Part shown: positions 26,268 to 34,979 of the stretch, in pieces
How the letters are laid out: every line of letters begins with the position of its first letter
How positions within the stretch are numbered: position 1 is the first letter of the stretch
Source of the DNA: Chryseobacterium sp. Leaf180
GTDB taxonomy: Bacteria; Bacteroidota; Bacteroidia; Flavobacteriales; Weeksellaceae
Direction of reading: 5' to 3'
DNA: 64,000 nt
Assembly (NCBI RefSeq): GCF_001424585.1
Contig: NZ_LMPJ01000001.1
Coordinates: 715,054 to 779,053 of the forward strand
Made by a program: the position numbers and the translations under genes
The notes under the pieces: generated by a model
Databases searched by the model: none
Seen by the model: the letters and a program-made list of their open reading frames with translations, nothing else
Told to the model about the DNA's origin: nothing

Positions 26268-27335
26268 ATGCCGAATACGATCATTATTGGTTCTGGCTCT
26301 TATATTCCTGAAAGAGTTATTGGTAGAGATTACTTTATGAAAAGTGAGTTTTTTACTGATGAAGGCGAAAAAATCGATAAACCTGCTGAAGAAATTATCT
26401 CAAAATTTGTAGAAATTACCGAGATCGAAAACCGAAGATATATCAGCGATGATATGAGCAATTCTAAAATCGGTTTTGAAGCTGCTAAAACGGCCATTGA
26501 AGACGCAAAAATAAATCCTGAAACATTAGATTACATCATCTACGCCAGCAATTTTGGTGAACTTGGCCCTGAAGGAAACGCTAATTTTATGCCCAATATG
26601 GCAGCGCGCGTGAAAAATCTTTTAGGAATTACCAACAGAAAATGTGTCACTTACGATATGATTTTCGGTTGTCCAGGTTGGGTGGAAGCGATGATTTTGG
26701 CAAATAATCTCATTAAAGCTAAAGCTGCAAAAACAATCTTGGTCGTTGGTGCAGAAACATTAAGCCGCGTTACAGATCCTTACGACAGAAATAAAATGAT
26801 CTTTGCTGACGGCGCCGGTGCAGTAGTTGTACAGGCAACCGAACAGGAAAATGTAGGAATTATCTCGCACAATACGATTTGCGATAACGGTCCTGAACTC
26901 GAATACCTTCGAAACGGCGGAACCATCAACCCGAATGTGGAAGATAAAAAACTCTACATCAGAATGCTCGGTAGAAAAATTTACGAATATGCGTTGAAAA
27001 ACGTTCCTGCCGCAATCAAAGAAACCATCGACAGCGCAGATCTTACCATGGAAGATATCGACAAAATTTTAATTCATCAGGCAAATGCAAAGATGGATTA
27101 CGCGATGATCGAGCGTCTGCATAGGCTTTACGACATTAGAGAATACGATCATGCGATCTCTCCAATGACCATTCAAAGCTTCGGAAACTCTTCTGTAGCC
27201 ACGATTCCTACAATGTATGATTTGATAATTAAAGGAAAAATGGACGGTCAGACGTTTAAAGAAAAAGGAAATATCGTGATGACATCTGTGGGCGCGGGAA
27301 TGAACATTAATGCGATAGTTTATAGATTTCCGTAG
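26268..27335 (+). CDS. 3-oxoacyl-ACP synthase III (FabH-type)
   Basis: A 355-residue thiolase-fold enzyme with the KAS III triad: Cys near 134 (IFGCPGW), His near 268 (ILIHQAN) and Asn near 305 (FGNSSVATI). It joins an acyl starter to malonyl-ACP. It is about 30 residues longer than housekeeping FabH, with an insertion after residue 20 (SEFFTDEGEKIDKPAEE), so it may be a second, specialised KAS III, for example for branched or aromatic lipids; its partners are not nearby. The start at 26268 is chosen because the promoter box overlaps the longer frame. Confidence 0.82.
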   Translation: MPNTIIIGSGSYIPERVIGRDYFMKSEFFTDEGEKIDKPAEEIISKFVEITEIENRRYISDDMSNSKIGFEAAKTAIEDAKINPETLDYIIYASNFGELGPEGNANFMPNMAARVKNLLGITNRKCVTYDMIFGCPGWVEAMILANNLIKAKAAKTILVVGAETLSRVTDPYDRNKMIFADGAGAVVVQATEQENVGIISHNTICDNGPELEYLRNGGTINPNVEDKKLYIRMLGRKIYEYALKNVPAAIKETIDSADLTMEDIDKILIHQANAKMDYAMIERLHRLYDIREYDHAISPMTIQSFGNSSVATIPTMYDLIIKGKMDGQTFKEKGNIVMTSVGAGMNINAIVYRFP

Positions 27336-27361
27336 AGGGCTGCCAACATCATAAAAAGTTT

Positions 27362-27394
27362 AAAGCACAAAGAAATTTCTTTTGTGCTTTTTTT
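27362..27394 (+). terminator. Intrinsic terminator after the KAS III gene
   Basis: AAAGCACAAA (27362-27371) pairs with TTTGTGCTTT (27381-27390) and T follows to 27394. Confidence 0.8.
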
Positions 27395-27405
27395 AAAAAA
27401 ATACA

Positions 27406-28611
27406 ATGCGAAAAAATATTTTAATTATTGCAGCGATTTTTCTGCTGCTAGAATTTTACATTTATCAGGCAATCAAAACAATTTCTGGCAATGTTTGGGT
27501 GCGTGGCGGTTATATTTTAATTACTGTAATTATCTACGGAATATTTGCCTATGAGGCATTAAATTTTCAGCGTACGGACAGAAGTACAACGCGCGCGCAG
27601 ATTATGTTTTCGCTGTTTTTAGTGTTCATTTTGCCTAAAATTTTCATCGCATTATTTCTTCTCATTGATGATATCGTGCGCTTGATTTCGTATTTCTTTG
27701 GCGTTTTCAAACCTGAAACCAATCATTTTCCTGGCAGAAGAAAATTTTTGAGTTTACTTGGATTGGCTTTTGGAGGCGTACTTTCCGGACTTTTCATAGA
27801 CGGAATTGCTTTCGGAAGGTACCGGCACCGGGTGCGAAAAGTAAAAGTGAAGATCAAAAATCTTCCGCAGGCTTTTAAAGGTTATAAAATCATTCAGATT
27901 TCCGATGTGCACAGCGGAAGTTTCTCTGATCCCTCAAAACTGCAGCATGCGATTGATTTAATAAACGAACAAAATGCTGATCTTATCCTGTTCACGGGTG
28001 ACATGGTCAATAATGTGGCAGAAGAATTTAAACCTTTCATTCCGCTTTTTTCTAAAATAAAATCTAAAGACGGCAAATTTTCTGTTCTCGGAAATCATGA
28101 TTACGGTGATTATGTAGACTGGAAATCTCCTCAGGAGAAGAAGCAAAATCTGGAAACACTTGTTTCTTACGAAAAAGAAGCTGGCTTTACGATGCTTAGG
28201 AATGAAAATGTAGCGATCAATAAAAACGGTGAAAAACTTTATATCTTAGGCGTTGAAAACTGGGGTTTAAAACCTTTTCCTCAATTCGGGAAAATTGACA
28301 AAGCACTTGAAAATGTTCCGCAAAATGCGGCAAAAATCCTGATGAGTCACGATCCTACACATTTTGATTACGTCGTGAAGAAGCATCCAGCCGACATCAG
28401 TCTTACGCTTTCCGGGCACACGCACGGAATGCAGTTTGGGCTCGATTTGAAAAATATCAAGTGGTCGCCGGTTCAGTACAAATATCCGAAATGGGCAGAC
28501 TTATATGAAAGCGAAGGTAAATTTTTGTATGTAAACCGTGGTTTTGGCGTTCTGGCGTATCCGGGAAGAGTGGGTGTTTTACCGGAAATTACGCTGTTTG
28601 AGTTGAGCTAA
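27406..28611 (+). CDS. Membrane-bound metallophosphoesterase
   Basis: A 401-residue protein. About 130 residues of N-terminal sequence hold four hydrophobic segments. A calcineurin-like phosphoesterase domain follows with SDVHSG near 167, FTGDMVNN near 200, LGNHDYGDY near 229 and GHTHGM near 343, giving all metal ligands. Just before the last hydrophobic segment is GRRKFLSLLGLAFGG, which resembles a twin-arginine signal placed inside the protein. Relatives (YkuE/YaeI type) act on lipid or nucleotide phosphates at the envelope; the substrate here is unknown. The gene abuts the convergent neighbour with no gap. Confidence 0.83.
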   Translation: MRKNILIIAAIFLLLEFYIYQAIKTISGNVWVRGGYILITVIIYGIFAYEALNFQRTDRSTTRAQIMFSLFLVFILPKIFIALFLLIDDIVRLISYFFGVFKPETNHFPGRRKFLSLLGLAFGGVLSGLFIDGIAFGRYRHRVRKVKVKIKNLPQAFKGYKIIQISDVHSGSFSDPSKLQHAIDLINEQNADLILFTGDMVNNVAEEFKPFIPLFSKIKSKDGKFSVLGNHDYGDYVDWKSPQEKKQNLETLVSYEKEAGFTMLRNENVAINKNGEKLYILGVENWGLKPFPQFGKIDKALENVPQNAAKILMSHDPTHFDYVVKKHPADISLTLSGHTHGMQFGLDLKNIKWSPVQYKYPKWADLYESEGKFLYVNRGFGVLAYPGRVGVLPEITLFELS

Positions 28612-29128
28612 TTATTTCTCAAAAACAGTAGTCATTGTCGTTTTGCCGTTGATGTAATAGATTTTTCCTTCTGCCCGATCAGAAATATCGAGATGTTTGT
28701 TCAGCTGATCAATCAGTTTGATAAAGCCATTTGTCGATTCCTGATCAAAATAAAAAAGACCGTTTAAAGATATAATTTCCAAGCCGTGCGAAGTTTGCTT
28801 ATAACCGTAAGCACCATTTCGGAAACTCACTTTTAAAATCTCAGAATATTTAATTTCAATCTCAGATTTATTATTTTTAAATCTAAAACTGTCGTCAGTA
28901 TATTTAAACTCACCTGAGTTCGCATGCTCAAGATTTATTTCTTTTTCAACATCATCATAACCTCCAGCTTTACTATATAAAAGTTTGGAAATGAGAAAAC
29001 AAAGGGCAACAAAACACAGAAAAATAATCAGAAAAGGAACATTTTTATTTTCAAAACCAACGATAATTAAAAAGCACACCGATGAGTATAAGTGAAACAG
29101 CAACAGTTCCTGTAAGCGCAGGTTTCAT
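28612..29128 (-). pseudogene. Two-helix membrane protein, probably frameshifted near its start
   Basis: The main frame (to about 29103, only a TTG start) codes for 163 residues: a membrane helix, a short turn, a second helix (VPFLIIFLCFVALCFLISKL) and a soluble domain with a pleckstrin-like look (IEIKYSEILKVSFRNGAYG). Upstream, an ATG at 29128, one base after the previous gene's stop, opens another frame that reads MKPALTGTVAVSLILIGVLF and stops at 29051. Removing one T from the T5 run (29069-29073) joins both into a smooth helix. So a 1-base shift, real or a sequence error, is likely. Function unknown. Confidence 0.65.
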
Positions 29129-29129
29129 A

Positions 29130-29882
29130 CTAAAAAATATAATCCTTCATTCGCGACGTTGCCAGTTCTTTTTCGTTGATCCAGATTAAAAATTCCTCAA
29201 GCTTGTCTTCCATTTTCTTTCCGGAATTATAACGGCGGTAAAAAGGAACTTTGAAGGCATTTTTTTCCATATCCGTAAACTGCCAGGATTCAAGATAAAC
29301 AAGCACAAAATCTTCACTTTTCAGCGTTTCAAAAACCATATTCTGATAATATTTCATCGGCAAAACCTGAAACGCAAAATCATTATACGGAATCTGACTG
29401 TACGGTGATATTGTTTCCGGAACGATACTTAAACCGTTAATTTCCGTAATTTCACAGCTTCTTTTTAGTCTTTTAAAAGGAAACATAATGTTTGAATGAT
29501 CGGTATTTGAGATGTACGAAAATCCCATCGATTTGATCAGTTCGGTCGAAATATCACCGTCTTTCTGACGAAAACCTTTGATCTGTTTTTCTAAATAATC
29601 TTCAACAGATTTCTTAGTATTTTCAATCTCAGCAGGCGTTGAATTTTTATTGTAAAAAGCCACTTCATGACCTTGGGCAGAAATGATTTTAAGTAAATCC
29701 AGCAGATTTTCAGCCAGAGAAATTTCGACGAAAAAGCTGCTCCGGATTTCGTAAATGTCAAGAATCCGGAGAACCGAACGCACATTGGATTCTGTGATCT
29801 TCAGGCGCTCTCCTTCTTTCATTTTCTGTCCGCGTTTGCAGGGTGCTTCGTTATTCAGTATATTAAAAGTAAGTAAAATCAT
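29130..29882 (-). CDS. NodB-like polysaccharide deacetylase-fold protein, catalytic residues missing
   Basis: A 250-residue protein whose order of elements follows the NodB deacetylase fold: ILLTFNILN where active enzymes have TFDDGP, SSFFVEISLAEN, GHEVAFYNKN where they have the metal-binding H-x3-H, GFRQKDGD where they have RPPYG, and a C-terminal LVYLESWQF. All three catalytic or metal sites are changed, so it is likely an inactive relative. It lies 29 bases after tdh and one base before the frameshifted membrane gene, so the three form an operon. Confidence 0.75.
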   Translation of the reverse strand: MILLTFNILNNEAPCKRGQKMKEGERLKITESNVRSVLRILDIYEIRSSFFVEISLAENLLDLLKIISAQGHEVAFYNKNSTPAEIENTKKSVEDYLEKQIKGFRQKDGDISTELIKSMGFSYISNTDHSNIMFPFKRLKRSCEITEINGLSIVPETISPYSQIPYNDFAFQVLPMKYYQNMVFETLKSEDFVLVYLESWQFTDMEKNAFKVPFYRRYNSGKKMEDKLEEFLIWINEKELATSRMKDYIF

Positions 29883-29911
29883 CTGCTGTTATTATACCGA
29901 ATTTTAATATT

Positions 29912-30877
29912 CTAATTTGCTTTAAGTTTGATTTTCAGGTTTTTAATCATATCGGCAGACATTTCTGCAATCCCAAAATTATACGATAATCCCCAGTCTT
30001 TTTTCGCCACAGAATCATCAATTGACGAAGGCCAGGAATCTGCAATCGCCTGTCTGAAATCTGGTTTGTAATCGATCTCAAACTCCGGAATTTCTTTTTT
30101 AATTTCTTCTGCCAGTTCTTTCGGCGTGAAAGACATTCCGCCCAGATTGTACGATGAACGAACGGTTAGACTTTCTTTTGGAGCGTCCATAAGTTGAAGC
30201 GTTGCATTGATCGCGTCATCCATATACAGCATTGGCATCGCAGTATTTTCACTGATAAAACTGGTGTATTTTCCGTTTTCTACTGCTTCATAAAAAATTT
30301 CTACAGCATAGTCCGTTGTTCCACCACCCGCAGGCGTCTTCCAGGAAATCAAACCCGGATATCGTATGCTGCGCACGTCTACTCCATATTTATCAAAATA
30401 ATATTCGCACCATTTTTCGCCTGCCATTTTTGAAATTCCGTACACTGTGGTCGGATTTAAAACAACATCCTGCCCAACGTCATTTTTCGGAATTCCTTTC
30501 CCGAAAACGGCTATCGAACTCGGCCAGAAGATCTTTTTCAAAAGTCCGTCTTTCGCCATTTCGCAAAGATTTATTAACGGATCAAGGTTGAGTTTCCAGG
30601 CAAAAAGCGGCTGTTTTTCGGAAGTTCCCGAAAGCAGTGATGCGAGATGATAAACGGTTGTAATTTCGTAATCCTGGATAATCTGCTTCATCAGTTGCGT
30701 ATTCGTCACATCCATTCTTTCGTAATAGCCGGCCGACGTCATCCCTTTCTGGTAGCGGTCGAGCCCGGAAGCGACAACATTTTCGGCTCCATGAATTTCC
30801 ACCAAACGGTTTGTTAATTCAGTTCCGATTTGTCCTAAAGCTCCTGTGATTAATATTTTTTCCGTGACAGATTCCAT
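29912..30877 (-). CDS. tdh: L-threonine 3-dehydrogenase, short-chain (GalE-like) type
   Basis: A 321-residue NAD-dependent enzyme of the extended SDR fold. The NAD site is ITGALGQIGTELTNRL near residue 10, and the catalytic pair is YGISK near 147. Substrate-side motifs WPSSIAVFG and RYPGLISW(K)TPAGGGTTDYA match the SDR-type TDH known from psychrophilic Flavobacterium. It oxidises threonine to 2-amino-3-ketobutyrate. Other GalE-like epimerases share the NAD site but not the GGGTTDYA block. A promoter box lies 26 bases upstream. Confidence 0.87.
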   Translation of the reverse strand: MESVTEKILITGALGQIGTELTNRLVEIHGAENVVASGLDRYQKGMTSAGYYERMDVTNTQLMKQIIQDYEITTVYHLASLLSGTSEKQPLFAWKLNLDPLINLCEMAKDGLLKKIFWPSSIAVFGKGIPKNDVGQDVVLNPTTVYGISKMAGEKWCEYYFDKYGVDVRSIRYPGLISWKTPAGGGTTDYAVEIFYEAVENGKYTSFISENTAMPMLYMDDAINATLQLMDAPKESLTVRSSYNLGGMSFTPKELAEEIKKEIPEFEIDYKPDFRQAIADSWPSSIDDSVAKKDWGLSYNFGIAEMSADMIKNLKIKLKAN

Positions 30878-30903
30878 GATTATTTTTTATATGATGAATA
30901 CCG

Positions 30904-30911
30904 CAAAAATA
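30904..30911 (-). promoter_or_regulatory. -7 box (TATTTTTG) of tdh
   Basis: A full TAnnTTTG match on the minus strand, 26 bases before the start. Confidence 0.5.
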
Positions 30912-31021
30912 GAGATTTTGAATTCTTTAAGAAAACAAAATTGTAAATTAGAAGGTATTTTTACTTCACAAATTTTTTTTCTTAAAAATTAATATTAATT
31001 GAATTCAGCAAACACATTCAA

Positions 31022-32707
31022 ATGAAAAAATATCTCTTCTTTGCCATCTTAGCTTTTTCTACACTCAACGCACAGTTTACAGATATCACCATTGTAAAAG
31101 AAGTGAAAGTAAAAAATAAAGGTGTGGTCGTTTCTGCACATCCGTTGGCGAGTGAAGCAGGCGCCAAAATTCTGAAGATGGGCGGAAACGCTTTTGACGC
31201 TGTCGTTGCCACGCAATACGCACTTGCGGTCGTTTATCCTCAGGCCGGAAATATTGGCGGCGGCGGTTTTTTGGTTGGTGTGAAAAATAACGGAGAAAAA
31301 TTTACGATTGATTACCGCGAAACTGCTCCACGTAAAGCTTTTAGAGATATGTATCTTGATCAAAAAGGCAATGCAAATACCGATCTTTCTCAAAACGGAA
31401 GACTGGCGGTAGGAATTCCGGGAAGTGTGGCGGGATTTTTTGCGACTTTAAAATACTGCAGACTTTCTATGGAAAAACTCATCCAGCCTGCCATTGACCT
31501 TGCCGAGAAAGGTTTTGAAATTACTGACAAAGAGGCCGAATTACTGAATGCAAACAAAGATTTTTTCCTGATACATAATAAGATTTCAAATGCTTTTGTG
31601 AAAGATCAAAACTGGAAAGCCGGAGATATTTTGATTCAGAAAGAACTGGCAGAAACTTTAAAACTGATTCAGAAAAACGGTCAGAAAGGATTTTACGAAG
31701 GAAAAACTGCTGATTTTTTAGTAAAAGAAATGAAGAACGGCAACGGAATTATAGGTCTCGAAGATCTCAAAAACTATAAAGTCGCTGAAAGAAAAGCTCT
31801 AGAATTTGATTATAAAGGAAACCAAATTATCTCAATGCCTTTGCCTTCAAGTGGTGGAATTCTGATCGCACAGATGCTGAAAATGTCGTCATTTGAAAAC
31901 CTGCAGCAATATCAACAGAATTCGACAAAAGCTGTTCAGATTATGGTGGAAGCTGAGCGGCGTGCTTTTGCAGACCGCGCAGAATATATGGGTGACCCTG
32001 ATTTTATTCAGGATAAAACTGCATATCTTATTTCTGATGAATATCTGAAAAGCAGATGGAAAAGTTTCAGTTTTAATAAAGCGACGCTCAGCTCGGCAGT
32101 CGGAAAAATTATTCCGCAGACGAAAGAATCCACCGAGACGACTCATATTTCGGTATTGGATAAAGACGGTAATGCCGCCGCCGTCACCACAACCCTGAAC
32201 GGTCTTTACGGGAGTAAAGTAATTGTATCGGGCGCAGGATTTTTTCTGAATAATGAAATGGATGATTTTTCTGTAAAACCCGGTGTTCCAAATATGTTTG
32301 GAGCAGTCGGCGGAGAAGCCAATTCTATTCAGCCAAATAAAAGAATGCTTTCATCGATGACGCCGACTATTGTTTTGAAAAACGGGAAACCCTACATGAT
32401 CGTTGGGACGCCTGGTGGAACGACAATTCCAACATCTGTATATCAGTCAATTGTTAATGTCATAGATTTTAAACTTAATGCAAATATGTCGGTGAACAGT
32501 CCAAAATTTCATCATCAGTGGCTGCCGGAAACGGTGGCTTTTGAGAAAAATTTTCCTGAAACGGTAATTCAGGATCTTGAAAAACTGGGCTATAAAGTGG
32601 AACGATGGGGACAGTTGGGTCGAACCGAAATGATTTTGATTGATGACGGCGGAACGGTACATGCTGTTGCCGACGGAAGAGGCGACGATTCTATTGCTGT
32701 GGAATAA
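31022..32707 (+). CDS. ggt: Gamma-glutamyltransferase
   Basis: A 561-residue Ntn-hydrolase with a signal peptide (LFFAILAFSTLNAQ). The precursor is expected to cut itself before the Thr in TETTHISVLDKDGNAAAVTT (near residue 375), giving large and small subunits. Other motifs are GNIGGGGF, DYRETAPRKA, SSGGILIAQML and GTPGGTTIPTS. It cleaves glutathione and other gamma-glutamyl compounds in the periplasm. The length is normal. A long hairpin follows, before a transporter for acidic amino acids or dicarboxylates, which could take up the released glutamate. Confidence 0.94.
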   Translation: MKKYLFFAILAFSTLNAQFTDITIVKEVKVKNKGVVVSAHPLASEAGAKILKMGGNAFDAVVATQYALAVVYPQAGNIGGGGFLVGVKNNGEKFTIDYRETAPRKAFRDMYLDQKGNANTDLSQNGRLAVGIPGSVAGFFATLKYCRLSMEKLIQPAIDLAEKGFEITDKEAELLNANKDFFLIHNKISNAFVKDQNWKAGDILIQKELAETLKLIQKNGQKGFYEGKTADFLVKEMKNGNGIIGLEDLKNYKVAERKALEFDYKGNQIISMPLPSSGGILIAQMLKMSSFENLQQYQQNSTKAVQIMVEAERRAFADRAEYMGDPDFIQDKTAYLISDEYLKSRWKSFSFNKATLSSAVGKIIPQTKESTETTHISVLDKDGNAAAVTTTLNGLYGSKVIVSGAGFFLNNEMDDFSVKPGVPNMFGAVGGEANSIQPNKRMLSSMTPTIVLKNGKPYMIVGTPGGTTIPTSVYQSIVNVIDFKLNANMSVNSPKFHHQWLPETVAFEKNFPETVIQDLEKLGYKVERWGQLGRTEMILIDDGGTVHAVADGRGDDSIAVE

Positions 32708-32721
32708 GTTTTTAAAATATA

Positions 32722-32764
32722 TTTTTTGTTTCGGCGGGGCCTGCGGCTCCGCCGAAACAAAAAA
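32722..32764 (+). terminator. Strong GC-rich hairpin after ggt
   Basis: A perfect 16-bp stem (32722-32737 with 32749-32764) with T-rich and A-rich outer ends and an 11-base loop. It stands out as GC-rich in its surroundings. It should end ggt transcripts. Confidence 0.8.
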
Positions 32765-32807
32765 CCTAATCAAATAATTTCCTACATTAGACCATCAAAA
32801 CTAAAAG

Positions 32808-34088
32808 ATGAAATCAAAAAAAATATATCAGCAACTCTATTTCCAGGTCATCGTTGCTATTCTTCTCGGTATTCTACTAGGTAAATTCTACCCCGAGATA
32901 GGTGAAAAAATGAAACCGCTGGGTGATGGATTTATAAAACTGGTAAAAATGATTATTGCGCCTGTGATTTTCATCACCCTCACTTTGGGCATTGCGCATA
33001 TGACCGATTTGAAAAAGGTAGGCCGCATTGCAATTAAAGCGATGCTGTATTTCTTCTTTTTCTCAACACTCGCGCTGGTTATTGGCTTAATAGTAGGTAA
33101 TCTTCTACATCCGGGATCTGGTTTAAATATTGATCCGGCAAGTCTGTCAGGCGATGTTTCTCAATATCAGCAAAAAGCACATGAAACTACGCTTACGGGT
33201 TTTATTATGAACATTATTCCCGAAACATTAATAAGTCCGCTGGTTGGAGACAATATTTTGCAGGTACTTTTGGTAGCCATCTTAATGGGAATTGCATTGG
33301 TCTTAACGAAAGAAAAAAGCCAGAAAGTGACAGATTTCCTGCAGGATCTTTCGACTCCAATCTTCAAAATCGTTCATATTTTAATGAAAGCTGCGCCTGT
33401 CGGAGCGTTTGGTGCGATGGCTTTCACGATCGGAAAATACGGTTTGGGTTCAGTTCTCAACCTTATCTATCTGGTCGGGACTTTCTACATTACCGCAGCG
33501 CTTTTTGTGGTTTTAATTTTAGGCGCAGTTTCCTGGTACAACGGTTTTAATATTTTTAAACTTCTTTATTATCTCAAAGAAGAACTGCTGCTTGTTTTGG
33601 GAACGAGTTCTTCAGAATCGGCACTTCCCGGCCTAATGGAAAAACTTCAGAAAGCGGGCTGTTCCAAAACAATCGTCGGGCTTGTCGTGCCCACAGGGTA
33701 TTCTTTTAACCTCGACGGCACCAATATTTACATGACGTTAGCCTCATTATTTATTGCGCAGGCTCTTAATGTCGACCTATCGCTGGAGAAACAGCTTATT
33801 TTACTTTTAGTCGCGATGTTGAGTTCGAAAGGTGCCGCAGGTGTTACCGGAGCAGGATTTGTAACTTTAGCGGCAACACTCGCAGTGGTTCCGGAAATTC
33901 CGATTGCGGGAATGACTTTAATTTTAGGTATTGATAAATTTATGAGCGAGTGCCGAGCTTTAACTAATGTTATCGGGAATTCTGTAGCGACGATTGTGGT
34001 GGCCAACTGGGAAAAACAACTGGATAAAGATCAGCTGCAGTATAGCCTTAATAATCCCCACAAAATTGAGGAAAGACTTGAAGTTTAG
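32808..34088 (+). CDS. Dicarboxylate/amino acid:cation symporter (DAACS family)
   Basis: A 426-residue inner-membrane carrier with about eight helices and two re-entrant hairpins. The Ser-rich hairpin 1 reads [16 protein letters not shown], helix 7 has [18 protein letters not shown] with its NMDGT-like motif, and hairpin 2 has [16 protein letters not shown]. These are the GltP/DctA signatures. It imports glutamate, aspartate or C4-dicarboxylates with protons or sodium; which one cannot be told. The TTAG at its end is shared with the stop of the convergent kinase gene. Confidence 0.9.
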   Translation: MKSKKIYQQLYFQVIVAILLGILLGKFYPEIGEKMKPLGDGFIKLVKMIIAPVIFITLTLGIAHMTDLKKVGRIAIKAMLYFFFFSTLALVIGLIVGNLLHPGSGLNIDPASLSGDVSQYQQKAHETTLTGFIMNIIPETLISPLVGDNILQVLLVAILMGIALVLTKEKSQKVTDFLQDLSTPIFKIVHILMKAAPVGAFGAMAFTIGKYGLGSVLNLIYLVGTFYITAALFVVLILGAVSWYNGFNIFKLLYYLKEELLLVLGTSSSESALPGLMEKLQKAGCSKTIVGLVVPTGYSFNLDGTNIYMTLASLFIAQALNVDLSLEKQLILLLVAMLSSKGAAGVTGAGFVTLAATLAVVPEIPIAGMTLILGIDKFMSECRALTNVIGNSVATIVVANWEKQLDKDQLQYSLNNPHKIEERLEV

Positions 34089-34936
34089 ATGAGAATATTC
34101 AAACTTGATGGCTGCACTTTGATATGAATCGGTGATTTTATCTGGTTGAACTCACCGTCGAGATGCCAGTTTTTGGTATTCACTTCAAATTCAACTTCTG
34201 AAACCGGTAAATACGTCACATAATCATCGTCACGAAGCTGTTTTGTAAACATTCGGTAGGCAAAAAGGGGCGAATAAGTTAGCGGAAATTTCTTCACCAA
34301 AACCATATCGACCAGACCGTCACTTTTGCTTGCCATCGGTGCTATGTATGCGTTATTGCCGAACTGGCGCGTATTCGCGATGTTGACCATCAGATATCGA
34401 CCATTGTAAGCGCTGTATTTTTCATCAAAAAAACGCAGTGTGATCGGTTTATAATTAAAAAAGGTTTTAAAGGAAACTTTGATATAATTTTTAAATCCGC
34501 GGTTGGTTTTTTCGAATTCCTTCACTACTTTACCGTCAAAACCCGTTCCTGAAACATTTATTGAAAGTTTTTTATTAACGGTAAATGTATCGATCTTTCT
34601 CGATTTTCGGTTTTTAAGTTTGGCCACAAGAGCTGTTAGATCTTTGCCAAAATTGGTTTCATTGGAAAAACCATTCCCCGAGCCGGCAGGAAAAATAGCC
34701 AAAATTTTCTCTGTGTAAATCAGATTTTTAGCAACTGTAGAAATCGTGCCGTCACCACCGATTGCCACAAAGATATCGGTATCAGCAAAATGATCTCTTA
34801 TAAAATCTTCTGTCCCGGAAATCGATTCGCTGATGTAATAATTAGGATTCGGAATTTTTCTTTTCAACTCATCCAAAAAGGGATGATAATTTTTTTTCGC
34901 CGAAAAAGGATTAATGATAAATGCTACGCGCTCCAT
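34085..34936 (-). CDS. Diacylglycerol kinase-family lipid kinase
   Basis: A 283-residue protein of the YegS/DagK fold. It opens with [10 protein letters not shown], the usual family N-terminus, and has the nucleotide motif [14 protein letters not shown] near residue 60 and [10 protein letters not shown] near 86. It phosphorylates a lipid such as diacylglycerol. The start at 34936 is supported by family match and by a TAATTTTG box five bases upstream, which would make the mRNA leaderless; a longer in-frame start would span that box. Confidence 0.85.
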   Translation of the reverse strand: MERVAFIINPFSAKKNYHPFLDELKRKIPNPNYYISESISGTEDFIRDHFADTDIFVAIGGDGTISTVAKNLIYTEKILAIFPAGSGNGFSNETNFGKDLTALVAKLKNRKSRKIDTFTVNKKLSINVSGTGFDGKVVKEFEKTNRGFKNYIKVSFKTFFNYKPITLRFFDEKYSAYNGRYLMVNIANTRQFGNNAYIAPMASKSDGLVDMVLVKKFPLTYSPLFAYRMFTKQLRDDDYVTYLPVSEVEFEVNTKNWHLDGEFNQIKSPIHIKVQPSSLNILI

Positions 34937-34941
34937 TACCA

Positions 34942-34949
34942 CAAAATTA
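34942..34949 (-). promoter_or_regulatory. -7 box (TAATTTTG) of the lipid kinase, leaderless arrangement
   Basis: A full TAnnTTTG match on the minus strand, five bases before the start codon. Confidence 0.6.
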
Positions 34950-34979
34950 AAAAATGCTTCCATATCCGGAAGCATTATC

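Noticed and set aside
32722..32764. GC-rich hairpin after ggt as a mobile element end
   Set aside because: A perfect stem with T and A runs directly after a stop codon is explained by termination; no second end was found.
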